DNA of 37,323 nt from Asaia bogorensis (GTDB lineage Bacteria; Pseudomonadota; Alphaproteobacteria; CACIAM-22H2). The stretch is from positions 1 to 37,323 of the forward strand of contig CAMDLT010000040.1 in the NCBI GenBank assembly GCA_945901855.1. The letters run 5' to 3'. Under the pieces are notes generated by a model, which worked only from the letters and a program-made list of their open reading frames with translations, was not told the origin of the DNA and ran no database searches. This document shows, one piece after another, positions 37,188 to 37,323 of this stretch (positions within the stretch are counted from its first letter, which is position 1; each line of letters opens with the position of its first letter). The position numbers and the translations under genes are program-made.

Positions 37188-37323
37188 AGGGCGCGGTAGC
37201 GTCGGCCGGTCGGCACGCTCTTGCCGCGCCAGAGACCCTTGATGTCGAACAGCAGCGCGTCGTCGGCCGTGAGCGCCGCAAGATCGAGATCGGCAAAGCT
37301 GCGATGGCCGACCGCCGCAACGA
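37184..37323 (-). CDS. Nucleotide-sugar dehydrogenase, C-terminal fragment
   Basis: Only the last 45 codons are in the window; the gene runs off the right edge. The fragment reads VAAVGHRSFADLDLAAL, then LLFDIKGLWRG and a basic end. The V-x-H-x-x-F and (F/I)D(I/V)KG patterns are those of the C-terminal domain of UDP-ManNAc/UDP-GlcNAc 6-dehydrogenases (WecC/TviB type), which make uronic acid nucleotide sugars. The stop is the GTGA overlap with the dehydratase gene. Function is a best guess from a short piece. Confidence 0.7.
   Translation of the reverse strand, partial: VAAVGHRSFADLDLAALTADDALLFDIKGLWRGKSVPTGRRYRAL

Overview
The window is high-GC chromosomal DNA from an alphaproteobacterium. 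The evidence is gene order and family type: an ffh-rpsP-rimM-trmD-rplS-leuC-leuD-leuB-asd run, a proB-proA-nadD-rsfS-rlmH run behind rplU-rpmA-obgE, and an alphaproteobacterial-type PmtA. The order looks Rhodospirillales-like, but genus and species cannot be read from the sequence. Most genes are tightly packed, many with 4-base stop/start overlaps (ATGA, GTGA, TTGA). No phage, insertion sequence or CRISPR array was seen.

Layout: (1) 1-2366 holds a short unknown ORF, a NUDIX hydrolase, a convergent membrane fatty-acid hydroxylase, and a 16-codon Lys/Ala micro-ORF with a perfect ribosome-binding site. (2) 2367-5349 is a minus-strand dapF-mtaB-ftsY operon. (3) 5481-13109 is the plus-strand ffh-rpsP-rimM-trmD-rplS group, with a promoter and an attenuator-like hairpin in front, followed by leuCDB interrupted by an RDD membrane-protein gene. 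(4) 13111-20676 is a mixed region: pmtA, an Asd-family gene with altered active-site motifs, a secreted unknown, a LysE exporter, pdxY, a CitE-like CoA-ester lyase, a methyltransferase, a PAS protein, tRNA-Ser(CGA) and a flippase-like membrane protein. (5) 20737-26577 is rplU-rpmA, a strong terminator, then obgE-proB-proA-nadD-rsfS-rlmH. (6) 26609-37323 is a cell-surface sugar cluster.

The surface-sugar cluster is the most interesting part. Genes for a two-subunit thiamine-diphosphate E1 enzyme overlap each other and then a ColD-like PLP enzyme in which the usual lysine is replaced by histidine, the mark of sugar 3-dehydratases. A HddA-like anomeric kinase and a short-chain epimerase/reductase follow. 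No E2 or E3 gene is present. I infer a pathway to a deoxygenated, possibly carbon-branched nucleotide sugar, parallel in logic to yersiniose but with an E1-type heteromer in place of YerE. The cluster continues into rfbC-rfbA-rfbB-rfbD (dTDP-rhamnose), where rfbC carries an in-frame stop at codon 54, and then a convergent CapD/WbpM-type dehydratase with a nucleotide-sugar dehydrogenase running off the right edge.

Other points worth a look: rsfS has no ATG/GTG/TTG able to give a full-length protein and probably starts at ATC behind a GGGAG; the Asd homologue has lost several consensus residues; obgE sits immediately behind an intrinsic terminator without a visible Shine-Dalgarno.
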